Of a stretch of DNA of 30,958 nucleotides, positions 1 to 10,748 are shown in pieces. This stretch comes from Schoenoplectus triqueter (lineage: Eukaryota > Streptophyta > Magnoliopsida > Poales > Cyperaceae). The position numbers and the translations under genes were made by a program. The DNA lies in contig CAXKVV010000498.1 in assembly GCA_964058805.1 (NCBI GenBank), forward strand, positions 1 through 30,958. The letters are read 5' to 3'. The notes below the pieces were generated by a model. The model was not told the origin of the DNA, ran no database searches, and worked only from the letters and a program-made list of their open reading frames with translations. The first letter of the stretch is position 1. Every line of letters begins with the position of its first letter.

Positions 1-1052
1 TTCCTAGGCTTGGCCATACTGGCCATGATGTTTGCAAACTCATCAGCACAGTCTGGATGCACGACAACAATCATTAGCATGGCTCCATGCCTTGGTTACA
101 TCACCGGCAACTCCTCCACCCCATCCTCCTCATGCTGTTCGGCATTGTCCAGCGTCGTGCAAAACAACCCAAAATGCCTCTGCTCTGTCCTTGCCGGGGG
201 CGCCTCCTCACTTGGCGTTACAATCAACACCACCAAGGCCCTTGAGTTGCCTGGAGCATGCAAGGTCCAGACTCCACCAGTCAGTGACTGCAACAGTAAG
301 ATATTTTCATATTGCCAGTAAAGATTTTGGTACAAATTTTTAAAAGGTCTGTATGTGCGAGCAATTCATAAGTGCTTGCTAATTACGAATTTATTAGTTG
401 ATAGAGGAATTACATTTTTTTTTTATAATGTTGGATTTGTCAGAGGTAAATGCTGCACCGGCAGCAGCTCCGGCTGCAACCTCAACTCCTGCACCAAAGG
501 AGTCAACTACACCAGCGGCCCCTACTGTTCCTGCACCCAAGGCATCAGAAACACCAGCAACTCCGTCAGTGCCGAGTGTGACTCCTGCGGGTGCGGTCAT
601 TTAACTCAACTTTTTAATTATTGATGATAATTAAAGGGTCTTTTGGTACATGTTGTGCCCAATAACCTCTGAAATAGTTAGTTTTACAAATGCATGCCAG
701 TATCAAGGACCTGTCATCTCTGGGTCAAGAGTATAAGAAAAGAAATAAACATATGAACTTTCTTTTTGTTTGAATTGTAAAATCATCAGTGTTCTTGATT
801 ATTTCAGTATTTTTAGGAAAACCAAATATTATCATGTTGTCTGTACTTTATTTTGCAAAGTCACACAAAAGTAATTGCACATTGTCAATTCGTGTTCGAG
901 TTTCAAATATCTTGCTCTTTAATGCAGGATCAGGATCCAAGGCAACTCCATCTACTGGAACTACTACAGAGTCTTCGGGAAGTGTCAAGTCTGGAACAGT
1001 TTCTGTCCTCTTCGTTGCAGCATTGACATCCTTTACTGTCTTTTTAGTATAA
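1..1052 (+). CDS. GPI-anchored non-specific lipid transfer protein (LTPG type), 5'-truncated by window edge
   Basis: Three exons can be read: 1-295, 444-590 and 928-1052 (stop TAA 1050-1052). Exon 1 is open to the left edge, and the visible part starts inside a hydrophobic signal peptide ending near NSSAQS, so the true ATG lies outside the window. The eight-cysteine motif is complete with spacing C-X9-C-X14-CC-X12-CXC-X25-C-X9-C, typical of the AAI/LTP fold of LTPG proteins. Phases join cleanly: A+AG gives Lys at the first junction and G+GA gives Gly at the second. The second donor, GTGCGG, is weak. After the LTP domain comes a Pro/Ala/Thr/Ser-rich linker, typical of arabinogalactan-like O-glycosylation, then a hydrophobic C-terminus (SVLFVAALTSFTVFLV) fitting a GPI-attachment signal. 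Known role of the family: lipid binding at the outer plasma membrane and cuticular lipid export. The lipid bound here is not visible from the sequence. Confidence 0.9.
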
Positions 1053-1105
1053 AACATGCATAGCTTGCATTTCATTGTACTTATTGCTTTCTATTGTCCA
1101 TCCAT

Positions 1106-1119
1106 TGTGTGTGTGTGTG
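1106..1119. repeat. (GT)n microsatellite
   Basis: A short run of about seven GT units lies in the presumed 3' UTR of the LTPG gene. No function is evident. Confidence 0.7.
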
Positions 1120-1373
1120 TCATTTGATTTATTTTCCACTCAAGTTCTTGTTCTTTTCATGGTTTAAGATTGAATGTTATACATTTGATGAAGTGAATTA
1201 ATTTTCTTTTTGTCTCTTGAATAATTTCTGTGCGTTCCATGTCCATTTTTTACCATTTATATTAGGAGTTAAAAAAGAAGATGCTGGCATGAGGTATCTT
1301 ATTTTATATCTCAGACTAGTAATCTATTTTGACCATTTTATTTTTTATTTTTCCTATACTTAAAAATAAATGC

Positions 1374-1450
1374 AACTTATCAAACCGATCTCTTAAATAA
1401 TCATGTTGTATATGGAACTTATCAAATCGATCTCTTAAAACAATCATGTT
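1374..1450. repeat. Short direct duplication, two 34-35 bp copies
   Basis: Copies at 1374-1407 and 1416-1450 share AACTTATCAAAYCGATCTCT and the following bases and end in AATCATGTT. They differ by a few substitutions and one inserted base. This looks like a local slippage duplication. Confidence 0.7.
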
Positions 1451-1980
1451 TTCAATCCGGCATTCAAAAAGTTTCAGACTGACAAATAGAAGCAAGCAAT
1501 TGTCATGACTAATTCAGTGCCCAGATATCCATTCCAAACATGATTGTTAAACAAACTTTTAATTTTAATATAACTTGTTTTCAATTACTATCTCAAGCAT
1601 AATTTACAACACACATCAAAAGAGTTATGTATAAACAGCAATGATGTATTTTTTTTAGTCCAGTTGTTGAGACTAGTAAATATCAGTTAAGTTATACCAT
1701 CCCATATAACCTTTTATAGCCAGAAGAAAATCACTTTTGAGTAGTCTCAATTTATTTCAATTAAATAAGCTAGAGGACAACTCTTATATCAACCTCATTT
1801 ATATAGGTTAAATGAAATTAGTCTAGATAAAATAAGGATAAAAGATGAGGGATATTTATAATTTAAATTTTTGAATCGATTTTTTTAGTTTCTTTTATTG
1901 TCTCACCATGAAATTCTAAATTATTTAGCTAAATCATGTATATAAATAAAACTTAAGAATTTAAAAAATGGAGTTTGAAC

Positions 1981-2226
1981 TTTATTTAAACCATTGAAAT
2001 GATTTTGAGGCCCTCAGACGTAAAGTATTTGTGAAAAAACGGATTTAACATATTATTTATGATTTAGAGCTTTTAACAAAGTTAAAACTCTTAAACTCTA
2101 TTAAAATGCGTGTTTTGGGATGTTTAAACTCTGGTAAAATAGATTATTGAATCTTGGATAGTTTAGAAGTTCATGATAAGTTTTTTGGCCCAATTAATAA
2201 TTAAGAACCTTAAACCCTTTCTCATT
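1981..2226 (+). repeat. Diverged dispersed repeat, copy 1 (inverted partner at 10341-10592)
   Basis: About 245 bp aligns with the reverse complement of 10341-10592. Shared landmarks in order are TTTAAACC near the left end, AGTATTTGTGAAAAA, GATTTA blocks, TAGAAG, ATAAGTTTTTT and AAGAACCTTAAA near the right end. Divergence is substantial, with many substitutions and small indels, so both copies are old. No coding potential and no clear terminal inverted repeat was seen, and the element class is unknown. Confidence 0.6.
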
Positions 2227-3199
2227 ATTATCTAAAATTATTTACTTTGTTATCTATTTAATTTATATAAGTTAACAGTTACTTAAGATTTTAAACTTCT
2301 AAGTATTAGATAATATTATAAATAAATATTTTATTTATTTATTAAGTATATTGTATGGTCTAGTTTTTTTTAATGTAAAAAGTAGAAAATTATTTTCTAT
2401 TTTTTTAATTTAATAACAGTATAATTATGTTTTAATATTAAACCATTAAATAATAGCCTCATAAAACTAGAGAAAAAGAATCATAAAAGGGTGATTGTTG
2501 TACTTAGAAAGAGAGTGATAGAATTGTCGTTGTTCGTTTTTTTTTTTGTTTATGATTTCATTCATAACATGCTTGTATTGGTGTAGTAGCATTTTGTTTC
2601 CGCCCCGACTTGTTATTAATTATTAATATACAAAAATTACCGCGACCGTGCAACAATAAAATAATTCACAAATTATTTTATAAGTTAAAAGATTCTTGTT
2701 TGGAGAAGAATATAAATTTCGATAAAATTAAACAATAATTCATTTTATAAGAATGCTTATAAAGTAATATATTCCAAAAGCAAATTATACTTACTAATCT
2801 CTTGTCATATTTTCACTGATAAAATGATTAAAAATTATTTATATGGAAAACCATATTTATATGTTAAAATTGTAAAATTGATCCGAAGCATTGGTTAGTT
2901 AATTTAAGAAGAAGAAAAAAAGCTCTTCAAAGAAATAACAATATTTTCATTATGTGATGAGGATCGAAATTAAACAACCAATTGTCAGGTCAACCTAGAA
3001 TTTCGAACGACGATCTCTAACAAAAACCAACAAAAATATATTAATTTACACAGAGATTCGTTTATTCACTGAAATTTAATTATACAAATATATCCGCGTC
3101 TTGTCTTGCTATTATACTATTTGACTGGCCTGATCAATTTGACTAATACTATTGTAACTTTGCAGTTGAAAAGCCTCAAATCCGAAGGCTATAAAATGT

Positions 3200-3433
3200 T
3201 TATAGGCCACAATTTGAGAGATATAGAATTCCAAACAGTAATGGGCTAATAAGTCGGAGCAAACCAATCCGAACCGAGAAGGAACTGAAATTGAATAGTT
3301 CTTTCTGGAATCTTGAATCCGCCTCCGAAGTCCAGAGAGAACTCTAGGGTTTTAATCTGATCTGATCTCGCATCTTAATTCTAAACAAGCGAAAGCCAGT
3401 GGTGTTCATCATCTTCCTTCAAACGAACTGAAA
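3200..3433 (+). promoter_or_regulatory. CCT2 promoter and 5' UTR with site II and telo-box motifs
   Basis: A site II type motif (TGGGCT) lies at 3242-3247 and a telo-box (CTAGGGTTTT, i.e. AAACCCTAG on the other strand) at 3344-3353, followed by a short leader to the ATG at 3434. This pair is common upstream of plant housekeeping and translation-related genes expressed in dividing cells, which fits a chaperonin subunit. No canonical TATA box was identified at a firm distance. The transcription start is inferred to lie close to the telo-box. Confidence 0.5.
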
Positions 3434-6400
3434 ATGGCGGTATGTTCGAGGGCTTTAACCTCCTTTGTGCTTGATCCTTACGCAAATCAAATGTACTATG
3501 TGATAAACTCTGGGGTGATCCCTTTTGTAGGTTCAAAGGCTGCTTAAAGATGACGCAACTGAAGAGAAAGGAGAGCGCGCAAGGATGGTACTGTTATTGA
3601 ATATTTTCACATGAGTATTTCGTTTCTATCTGATACTTGTTTTACTTTTACATTGTTGTCAGTGGGAGCTAAATGTAGTGAGCATTCCATTTTATTGAGC
3701 ATAAACTGTCTGTAGCTTTTTCATTATCTAATCAAAATCCATATCTTTGTTATGATTTTATTTTTTGCTTCTTTGTGTTTGGCATTTGTTTCTCTGAGAT
3801 CCAAGGTCTGAAAAAAAAAATTTAGCTTAGAAGTACTAAGAATTTGGAATACATTGCTGTCCTTGCCTGAAATTCTGATTTTATAGGTCATATTTAAATT
3901 GAAAATTTATGCTACTTCAGGCACAAGAAAATACTCTATACCCATGCAGATCAACCTTATCTCCGTAGATGATCTTACTAGAAAATGGATTGTTTATTTT
4001 CTTGACGAGACACTGATGGAGGGGGGTTGATATTTCTTATGAAGTTTTGGGCTAATCATGCTCCCATTTTTATGGTTATGTCATTCATTTTGGGTTTTGC
4101 ACCGGAAGATATGAAATGTAGAGTTGTAGACATCTATATGACTTATGAAATGATTAAAAATTTTTGAGAAAAGAAGCATTGGGTCTGCAAGACATGCTTA
4201 AATATACATTGTGAAGTCTTTGTTGTTTTAGGCATCTTTCATTGGTGCTATGGCAATAGCCGACCTGGTCAAGACCACCTTAGGTCCAAAAGGCATGGTA
4301 TGAGTGTCTTTTCCCTTTGAATATACATGTTTTTTATCGCCTAGTGTACTATTTGTGATGATTTGCTGTAATTTGTATGATCTAATATACTGTAGGATAA
4401 AATATTGCAATCAACTGGTAGAGGGCGTAATATTACAGTTACAAATGATGGTGCCACAATCTTGAAGTCTCTTCATATAGACAACCCTGCTGCAAAAGTA
4501 CTTGTCGGTATCCTTGGTTTATAAGAGGATCACAGTAGTGTCAGTTCCAGTTTTTTTTTAGGCCTGTAATAATAACAAACAGAGTTGAGGTCAACCTTTA
4601 CTGATGGTCTTTTTGCCTTATCTTTCAGCCTGGTTTATTTTGTTTGTTTGTTTGTTTTTCATTTGATCATCGCACGTTAGGCATTTGTACTGTTGACTGT
4701 TTTGCATCTTTTTCAACCTACTTGCAGTTTGAATTTGCCTCATAGAAAGTTTCCTTGATGATTTTTTTAGAACAGGAATAACCATGAATTTCTGTACTAA
4801 TATGCAAGTTCAAAGTTTTTGTGTGTGCCTGCTAACATTTATCTGAGATGATGCAAGTGTTAGAATCCTTAATTGGAAGCAAACAGATATATCAAAAGTG
4901 CAAGATGATGAGGTGGGTGATGGGACCACTTCTGTTGTTGTCTTGGCTGGGGAGCTCCTCAGAGAGGCCGAAAAGTTGGTTAACATGAAGATCCATCCTA
5001 TGACTATCATTGCTGGTTAGTCTTAATTACCGACTTTAGAAGAGCTTGTTTATCAGTAGGGCTGGCAAAAAAACTCGTGGCTCGTGTCTCGCTCGTGACT
5101 CACTCGGGGATCGAACCGCTATTGGCTCGCTCGTTAATGGATTGAGCCGTTAACGAGCTGGCTCGTTAAGTTAATGAGCCGAGCTTGAGCTTAGGCCAGC
5201 ACTGCTCGTTAGACTTGTTTAGCTCGTTAAACTATTATTATTTATTGTTTATATATTTTTATTTTTATTATGAATGTTCAGTATAGTAAATAGTTTATAG
5301 TATGATATGTACTTAAATTATTATGTCATATTGTGTGAAATATTTTGTCATTAGTTATTTTAATAATTTTTATATAAATTTTAATATAATATATCATAAA
5401 AATATTATTAACTATTAAATTAGCCTTAACGAACCTTAATGAGCCAGCTCGGTTAGCTCGTTAACTTAACGAGCTGATCTCAAGCCAAAGCTTTTGACTC
5501 GGAAGTAATTAGTGAGCCGGCTCGGCTCGGCTCGACTCGACTCGACTCGTTAAGCTAATGAGCCGAGCACGAGCTTGGTCCAGCTTGGCTCGGCTTGTTT
5601 ACAGCCCTATTTATCAGTATACACAATCTAAAGATGGCTCTACAATTCATTGCTTATTTTAATTTCAAGATGATAATTTATCAGTTAGCAATAGAACTTG
5701 TGATATTTGACATTAGGAGCCACCAATAAGATATGAAAAGTAAAAGACAACATTAACGGAGAAGACTTTTTAAACATAAAAGGTGTCGCCGATGAATACC
5801 ACGGACCTTTTCACAGCTGAAATGTTAAAGATAAACACACATATGTTTCTTTAATAAACAGGATATAGGATGGCTGCTGAGTGTGCCCGCGATGCTCTGT
5901 TGCAGAAGGCTATGGATAACAAACAAGATTCAGGTATCAAACTATTAAATTGTGTCTTTGTTAAGTAATTTAGTGTTCTCAATTTTATGCCTTATTCAAG
6001 AAAACTTAGTTTTGTGTGAGCTGCTATGAAGGATTTTTCGATTGTGTTCCCTTTCATTGAAACTAGGTGTCTGGTTAATTTTCCCAGGCATTGAACTATC
6101 GTATTTCTGTAATTTTATTCTGATACAAGCCTGAACAACACTTTCTCAAACGTTCTATCTTCATAGTTGCTTTTGGTTGTGCGTTGGAATTTGTTATTTT
6201 TGAATAATTGACAGTTATTTTGTTCATTACTAATGCAGAGAAGTTTAGATTGGACTTGATGAACATCGCTATGACAACTCTCAGCTCAAAAATTCTTTCT
6301 CAAGACAAAGAGTACTTCGCTAACCTTGCTGTTGATGCTGTCATGAGGCTTAAGGTACCATCCATACCCAAGTTAATTTCTTTAGTTATCATTTTTTGGG

Positions 6401-8940
6401 TTCTTCTTGAGGATGCTAATCTTATTGTATGTTCTCTTATTTGTGACAGGGCAGCACTAATTTGGAGGCTATCCAAATTCTAAAGAAACCAGGTGGTTCT
6501 CTTAGAGATTCATTTTTGGATGAAGGGTATGTTTATTCTATTTCAGGAACTTGTGCTTTTCATTTTCAGATATACTTTTGCATGAGTTTGGTAAATGGGA
6601 AAATCATTCTAGAAAGTGTGTTGTTCCTTGTTCTTGATGTTAGTGCTTTCTTCAGGTGACACTTCAGATTTTATTATGCCGGGGGGCCCTTTCATGAATT
6701 TTGATAAATGAGAAATTTATGCAAGAAAGTTAATTGTTCTTTTCTCATGGTGTTTGTGTTTGCTTTAGGTAACCAGTTTTATGTTTGCTAGCTCCCCTTG
6801 GCCTTTCCATGCCTTACACTGTAATAATCTAGATTCTAGACTATTAACAAGCCTAATGACAGCATTAGTTTTGCATCCAAATTAGAATGCAAAGAGAATT
6901 TGGACTTATCAGAAAACATTGTGGAGACAGGCCATGGAAATGCTTACAATTCAGGGTCTTCCTTTTGGTGTTACGCATTTAATTTTTCATGCAAACAGGA
7001 ACCTGATATGGTTGTTGCTTGAAATAACTCTCTTTCTCCATTTGAAGGTTTATTTTGGACAAAAAGATAGGTATTGGACAGCCAAAAAGGATTGAAAATG
7101 CAAAAATATTGGTGGCAAACACAGCAATGGACACAGATAAGGTGAAGATATACGGGGCCCGTGTGCGTGTTGACTCCATGGCAAAGGTTGCAGAGATTGA
7201 GGCAGCTGAGAAACAAAAGATGAGGGAAAAGGTGCAGAAGATCATTGCTCATGGAATAAACTGCTTTATCAACAGGTAGTTTCGTGATATACATGTTTTA
7301 ATTGGATCATAGCAGTACAGAAGGTAGAACTTTTGATTAATGCACAACTTCCTGTGTCATTTGGTTTCCCTGTAATTACTGATTGTTATAATGGATTTGC
7401 TTATAGTTTGTGTGAAGGTCATAATTGTTGAATTCTTTAATGCAGTGCTAAGCGCTACGTTAATGTGACAAATGTTTTGTTCTTAAAACTTCTGATATGG
7501 ACACAGTATTTGTATTTTGTATATACTATATACTAAGTAGATGAAAATTAGATTCATTATCAAGATGCTGATCTTATGTGCAGACAGTTGATTTACAACT
7601 TCCCTGAGGAGCTGTTTGCAGATGCGGGAATATTGGCAATAGAGCACGCTGATTTTGAGGGAATAGAGAGGCTTGCTCTGGTTACAGGTGGTGAGATAGC
7701 GTCCACATTTGATAACCCAGAATCTGTTAAGCTGGGGCACTGCAAGCTGATTGAGGAGATCATGATTGGTGATGATAAGCTCATCCACTTCTCTGGTGTT
7801 GAAATGGGCCAAGCTTGTACCATTGTCCTAAGAGGTGCTAGGTGTGTGAACCTAACTTTTAGCTGTATTACTTTTTGTGCCCACACACAGCCTGATATGT
7901 TATTAGTCAACCACCTCGTACAATTTCTGTAAGATTCCCTATAACTTAGCCCCATGACAACATTCATTGATGTGCCCTCTTATCACATTTAGTTAAAAGA
8001 GACGGTAAATGGAATACTGCATGAGGGAACAATTCCAGTTCATGCTTTTCTTTTTATAAATAATGATAAGGGGATGGTTAACATCTGCCCTGTTGTAAGA
8101 ACATATAAATATTTTTTTTTGTTCTGTTGCAATTTCAGAATTAGTGTTTTCTTTTATGCTTTATCCAAGGTTTATGCAGTAATCATTTATCCCTTCTCTT
8201 CAAAATCTGTTAATTGCAGTGCGCATGTGCTGGATGAAGCAGAGAGATCGCTCCATGATGCACTTTGTGTGCTAACACAGACAGTGGAGGACAGCAGAGT
8301 GTTGCTTGGTGGTGGTTGGCCAGAGATGGTCATGGCCAAGGAGGTTGATGAACTTGCTAGGAAGACGCCCGGAAAGAGGTCCCACGCGATTGACGCGTTC
8401 TCACGTGCCCTTCAGGCTATTCCCACTATCATTGCTGACAATGCTGGCCTGGACAGTGCTGAGCTAGTCTCCCAGCTCAGAGCTGAGCACCACAAGGAGG
8501 AGTCGACTGCTGGCATCGATGTCATAACTGGAGGAGTAAGTTTATTGTTTTTAAATTTGTGTAATAGGCATTGGTTTGATACCATTATCTAATTTGGCTA
8601 TAATTTTTATTTAGAATTTCCTGATTCTATGAATGGCAAAAAATGAGACACAAAAGCACACTTCTTATTTCTTGTAGAAGAATCTGTAGATAAGCAGAAT
8701 ATGAACAAATTAATGAAACAAAGAGGATTATATTTTACTTCTTGGTATTTACTGCCTATATAACGTTAATGTACTTAATACTGTTATTATCAGGTGGGTG
8801 ATATGCGGGAGCTTGGAATATCAGAGTCATTCAAGGTGAAACAAGCTGTGCTCTTGTCAGCCACCGAGGCAGCTGAGATGATACTGCGCGTTGATGAAAT
8901 CATAACCTGCGCCCCACGTAAGAGAGAAAATAGAATGTAG
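3434..8940 (+). CDS. CCT2: T-complex protein 1 subunit beta (CCT2/TCP-1-beta), group II cytosolic chaperonin
   Basis: Twelve exons: 3434-3439, 3531-3587, 4232-4297, 4396-4507, 4887-5015, 5862-5933, 6239-6354, 6450-6526, 7048-7275, 7584-7841, 8220-8535 and 8794-8940. They sum to 1584 nt, encoding 527 aa, which is the length I recall for plant CCT2. All introns are GT..AG and all phases match. Chaperonin signatures are in place: TLGPKGMDK about residues 37-45, TNDGATIL 59-66, GDGTTS 91-96 with the catalytic Asp, GGGWPEM about 404-410, NAGLD near 448-452, and GIDVITG before the last exon. The protein ends [10 protein letters not shown], as CCT2 proteins do. The subunit occupies one position in each eight-subunit ring of TRiC, which folds actin, tubulin and other cytosolic proteins using ATP. 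The first coding exon holds only two codons (ATG GCG). Intron 5 carries a MITE, but the open frame is intact, so the gene should be functional. Confidence 0.96.
5049..5617 (+). mobile_element. Non-autonomous hAT-type MITE (553 bp) in CCT2 intron 5, with 8-bp target duplication
   Basis: The element runs from 5057 to 5609 and is flanked by perfect 8-bp direct repeats TTTATCAG (5049-5056 and 5610-5617). Its ends are perfect inverted repeats TAGGGCTG...CAGCCCTA, and the inverted similarity continues less perfectly inward. The subterminal regions are rich in GCTCG/GAGCC repeats (CTCGGCTCGGCTCG etc.). The centre is AT-rich with no ORF. An 8-bp duplication plus TAGGG-like termini is diagnostic of the hAT superfamily; the element lacks a transposase. 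It lies away from the splice sites of exons 5 and 6. Confidence 0.88.
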
Positions 8941-10340
8941 ATTTTTGCTCTTACAACTGCTAGTGCCACCGGCTTTTGTTATTATTGCTGTTTTGTTTAA
9001 CCATCTGTCTTATGCTTCTTTATTCTTGAAAATGAGGATGTGAGATTTTGTAGAACTTTGTTTAATCCAGGTTGCTAGAATTTTATGATTTGCAAGTTGT
9101 AACAGTTGAGGATTGTGTTAATGTGTTGTGTCTGTTCATTTGGATGCGTTGTATGGCCATCAAGCCTTTCTTGTCAGAAATTCTATTAGAGTTTATAGAA
9201 ATTAGTGTAGATCTACGAGGCTTTCGTTATAGTTCGTGTATGGAAAATTAATTCATGACTTGTTTTTCTAGACTTAATTTTCATGGGCTTAGTAATCGTG
9301 TCACATGCTTCGTTAATGATTTGTCCTGCAATTATTTGAATCTGTGCCGCCGAAAGTTGTATGGAAATTTTCTACCGTACCTGCATTGTCAGATGCGATA
9401 TTTGTATATATAATTGAGAAATGATTTTTTGTTGACATACCCTTGCAAGCATATTATTTATGGTTCTAAGATCGCATATACGAAGTAGGTGCTAAGTTGC
9501 AAAGAATTTTATTAAGTTCATTCCCAGTGCTGGAATAAATGCATGTTAAAAATGATTTGTAAACTAGAACGTGTAGGGGAAAAATGGAACCTTAAGCCTT
9601 TTGGCAAATAAGAGCTGATATATAGATATCAAAAAATCGAAATTATAGTTGATAGTAATTTTAGTATTCATATTAAATGAGTTAATATTTTGAGTTAACA
9701 ACTTTAGAATTTAATTTATTTTGTATTGTACTTCTATTTTTAATATATATTATTAACTTATACTAACACATTTAACATGAATAACGACACTTCCCTCAAA
9801 AAAAACATGGATAACAACACTACTAATCTACTATAAAAAAAATAAGTCGTTATCTTAAACACTAACTATTTAATATTAAAAATAAAGCGGTATCGATTAC
9901 AATATTGATTTCGGTATCACAATAATATTTTCCTTGGCAAATTATGGGCTACAATGTGTCGACTGTAACTCATATCTGACATGGCTTGCAACGAGTTACG
10001 AGTAGAATCAACCAATAACATAAAATTTTGAACTCTATACGAATAGACGAAAAAAAAGAGCATGCAATATTTACTAGCTTTAAATATTTTATGGTGTGAG
10101 CTTACTAATTGACGATTTAGTGTAAAATGAAATTATATGGCTGTTAAATTATAAAACAGATAATCACTTTTTATCTATTTTTTATATATAAAAGACTAAA
10201 CAATGCAATCTCATACAGGCATGATTAATAATTGAAGTAAAAAACTATTATATTACTAACTAATTACTTAGCAGTTGAAAATTGTATGTACCATCATCTG
10301 TTATATTCAAAAGATTAAAAAGAAAAAAAAATTGACAACG
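8941..10340. other. CCT2 3' flank and AT-rich spacer
   Basis: This stretch holds the CCT2 3' UTR, whose end is not fixed because no well-placed AATAAA was found, and then low-complexity A/T sequence. I see no coding exon or clear RNA gene. Confidence 0.55.
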
Positions 10341-10592
10341 ATGAGAAAGAATTTAAGGTTCTTAATTCGGCTGAAAAAAAAAACTTATTGTAGGCTTCTA
10401 AAGTGTCCAGAATTCAGCAACTATTTTAACGGTGTTTAAATGCTTCCACAACACAGATTTTAATGATTTTAACGAAGTTTAATGAAAAACTGTTAAATCA
10501 CTAGTAATTCGTTAAATTCATTTTTCACAAATACTTAACATTAAAGGGTCTCAAAACCGTTTTAACGGTTTAAACGGAATTTAAACCCCTTT
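10341..10592 (-). repeat. Diverged dispersed repeat, copy 2 (inverted relative to 1981-2226)
   Basis: On the minus strand this stretch reads in the same order as 1981-2226, with shared blocks AGTATTTGTGAAAAA, TTTAGAAG, ATAAGTTTTTT and AAGAACCTTAAA. It is about 250 bp and non-coding. The two copies flank CCT2 about 8.4 kb apart in opposite orientation. The class of element is not recognisable by eye. Confidence 0.6.
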
Positions 10593-10748
10593 TCTAAAAG
10601 TTTGCATATTTATAACAAAATATCGAATGAAATGAAAGAAGGTAGCACCCTGTGAGATGCGGTTTTAACATCAAACTGACAGAAATAATAACAAACAGCA
10701 TGAAACTCAAATACAGAATATAAAACAATTCAAGTTCAAAATATATTC

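Larger units (their letters stand above)
1053..3200. other. AT-rich intergenic stretch between LTPG and CCT2
   Basis: There is no credible coding exon here. Two visible structures stand out: a 34-bp direct duplication (1374-1407 and 1416-1450) and a repeat copy at 1981-2226, both listed separately. The rest is low-complexity A/T sequence with poly-T runs, including one of 10 Ts near 2540. Confidence 0.6.
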
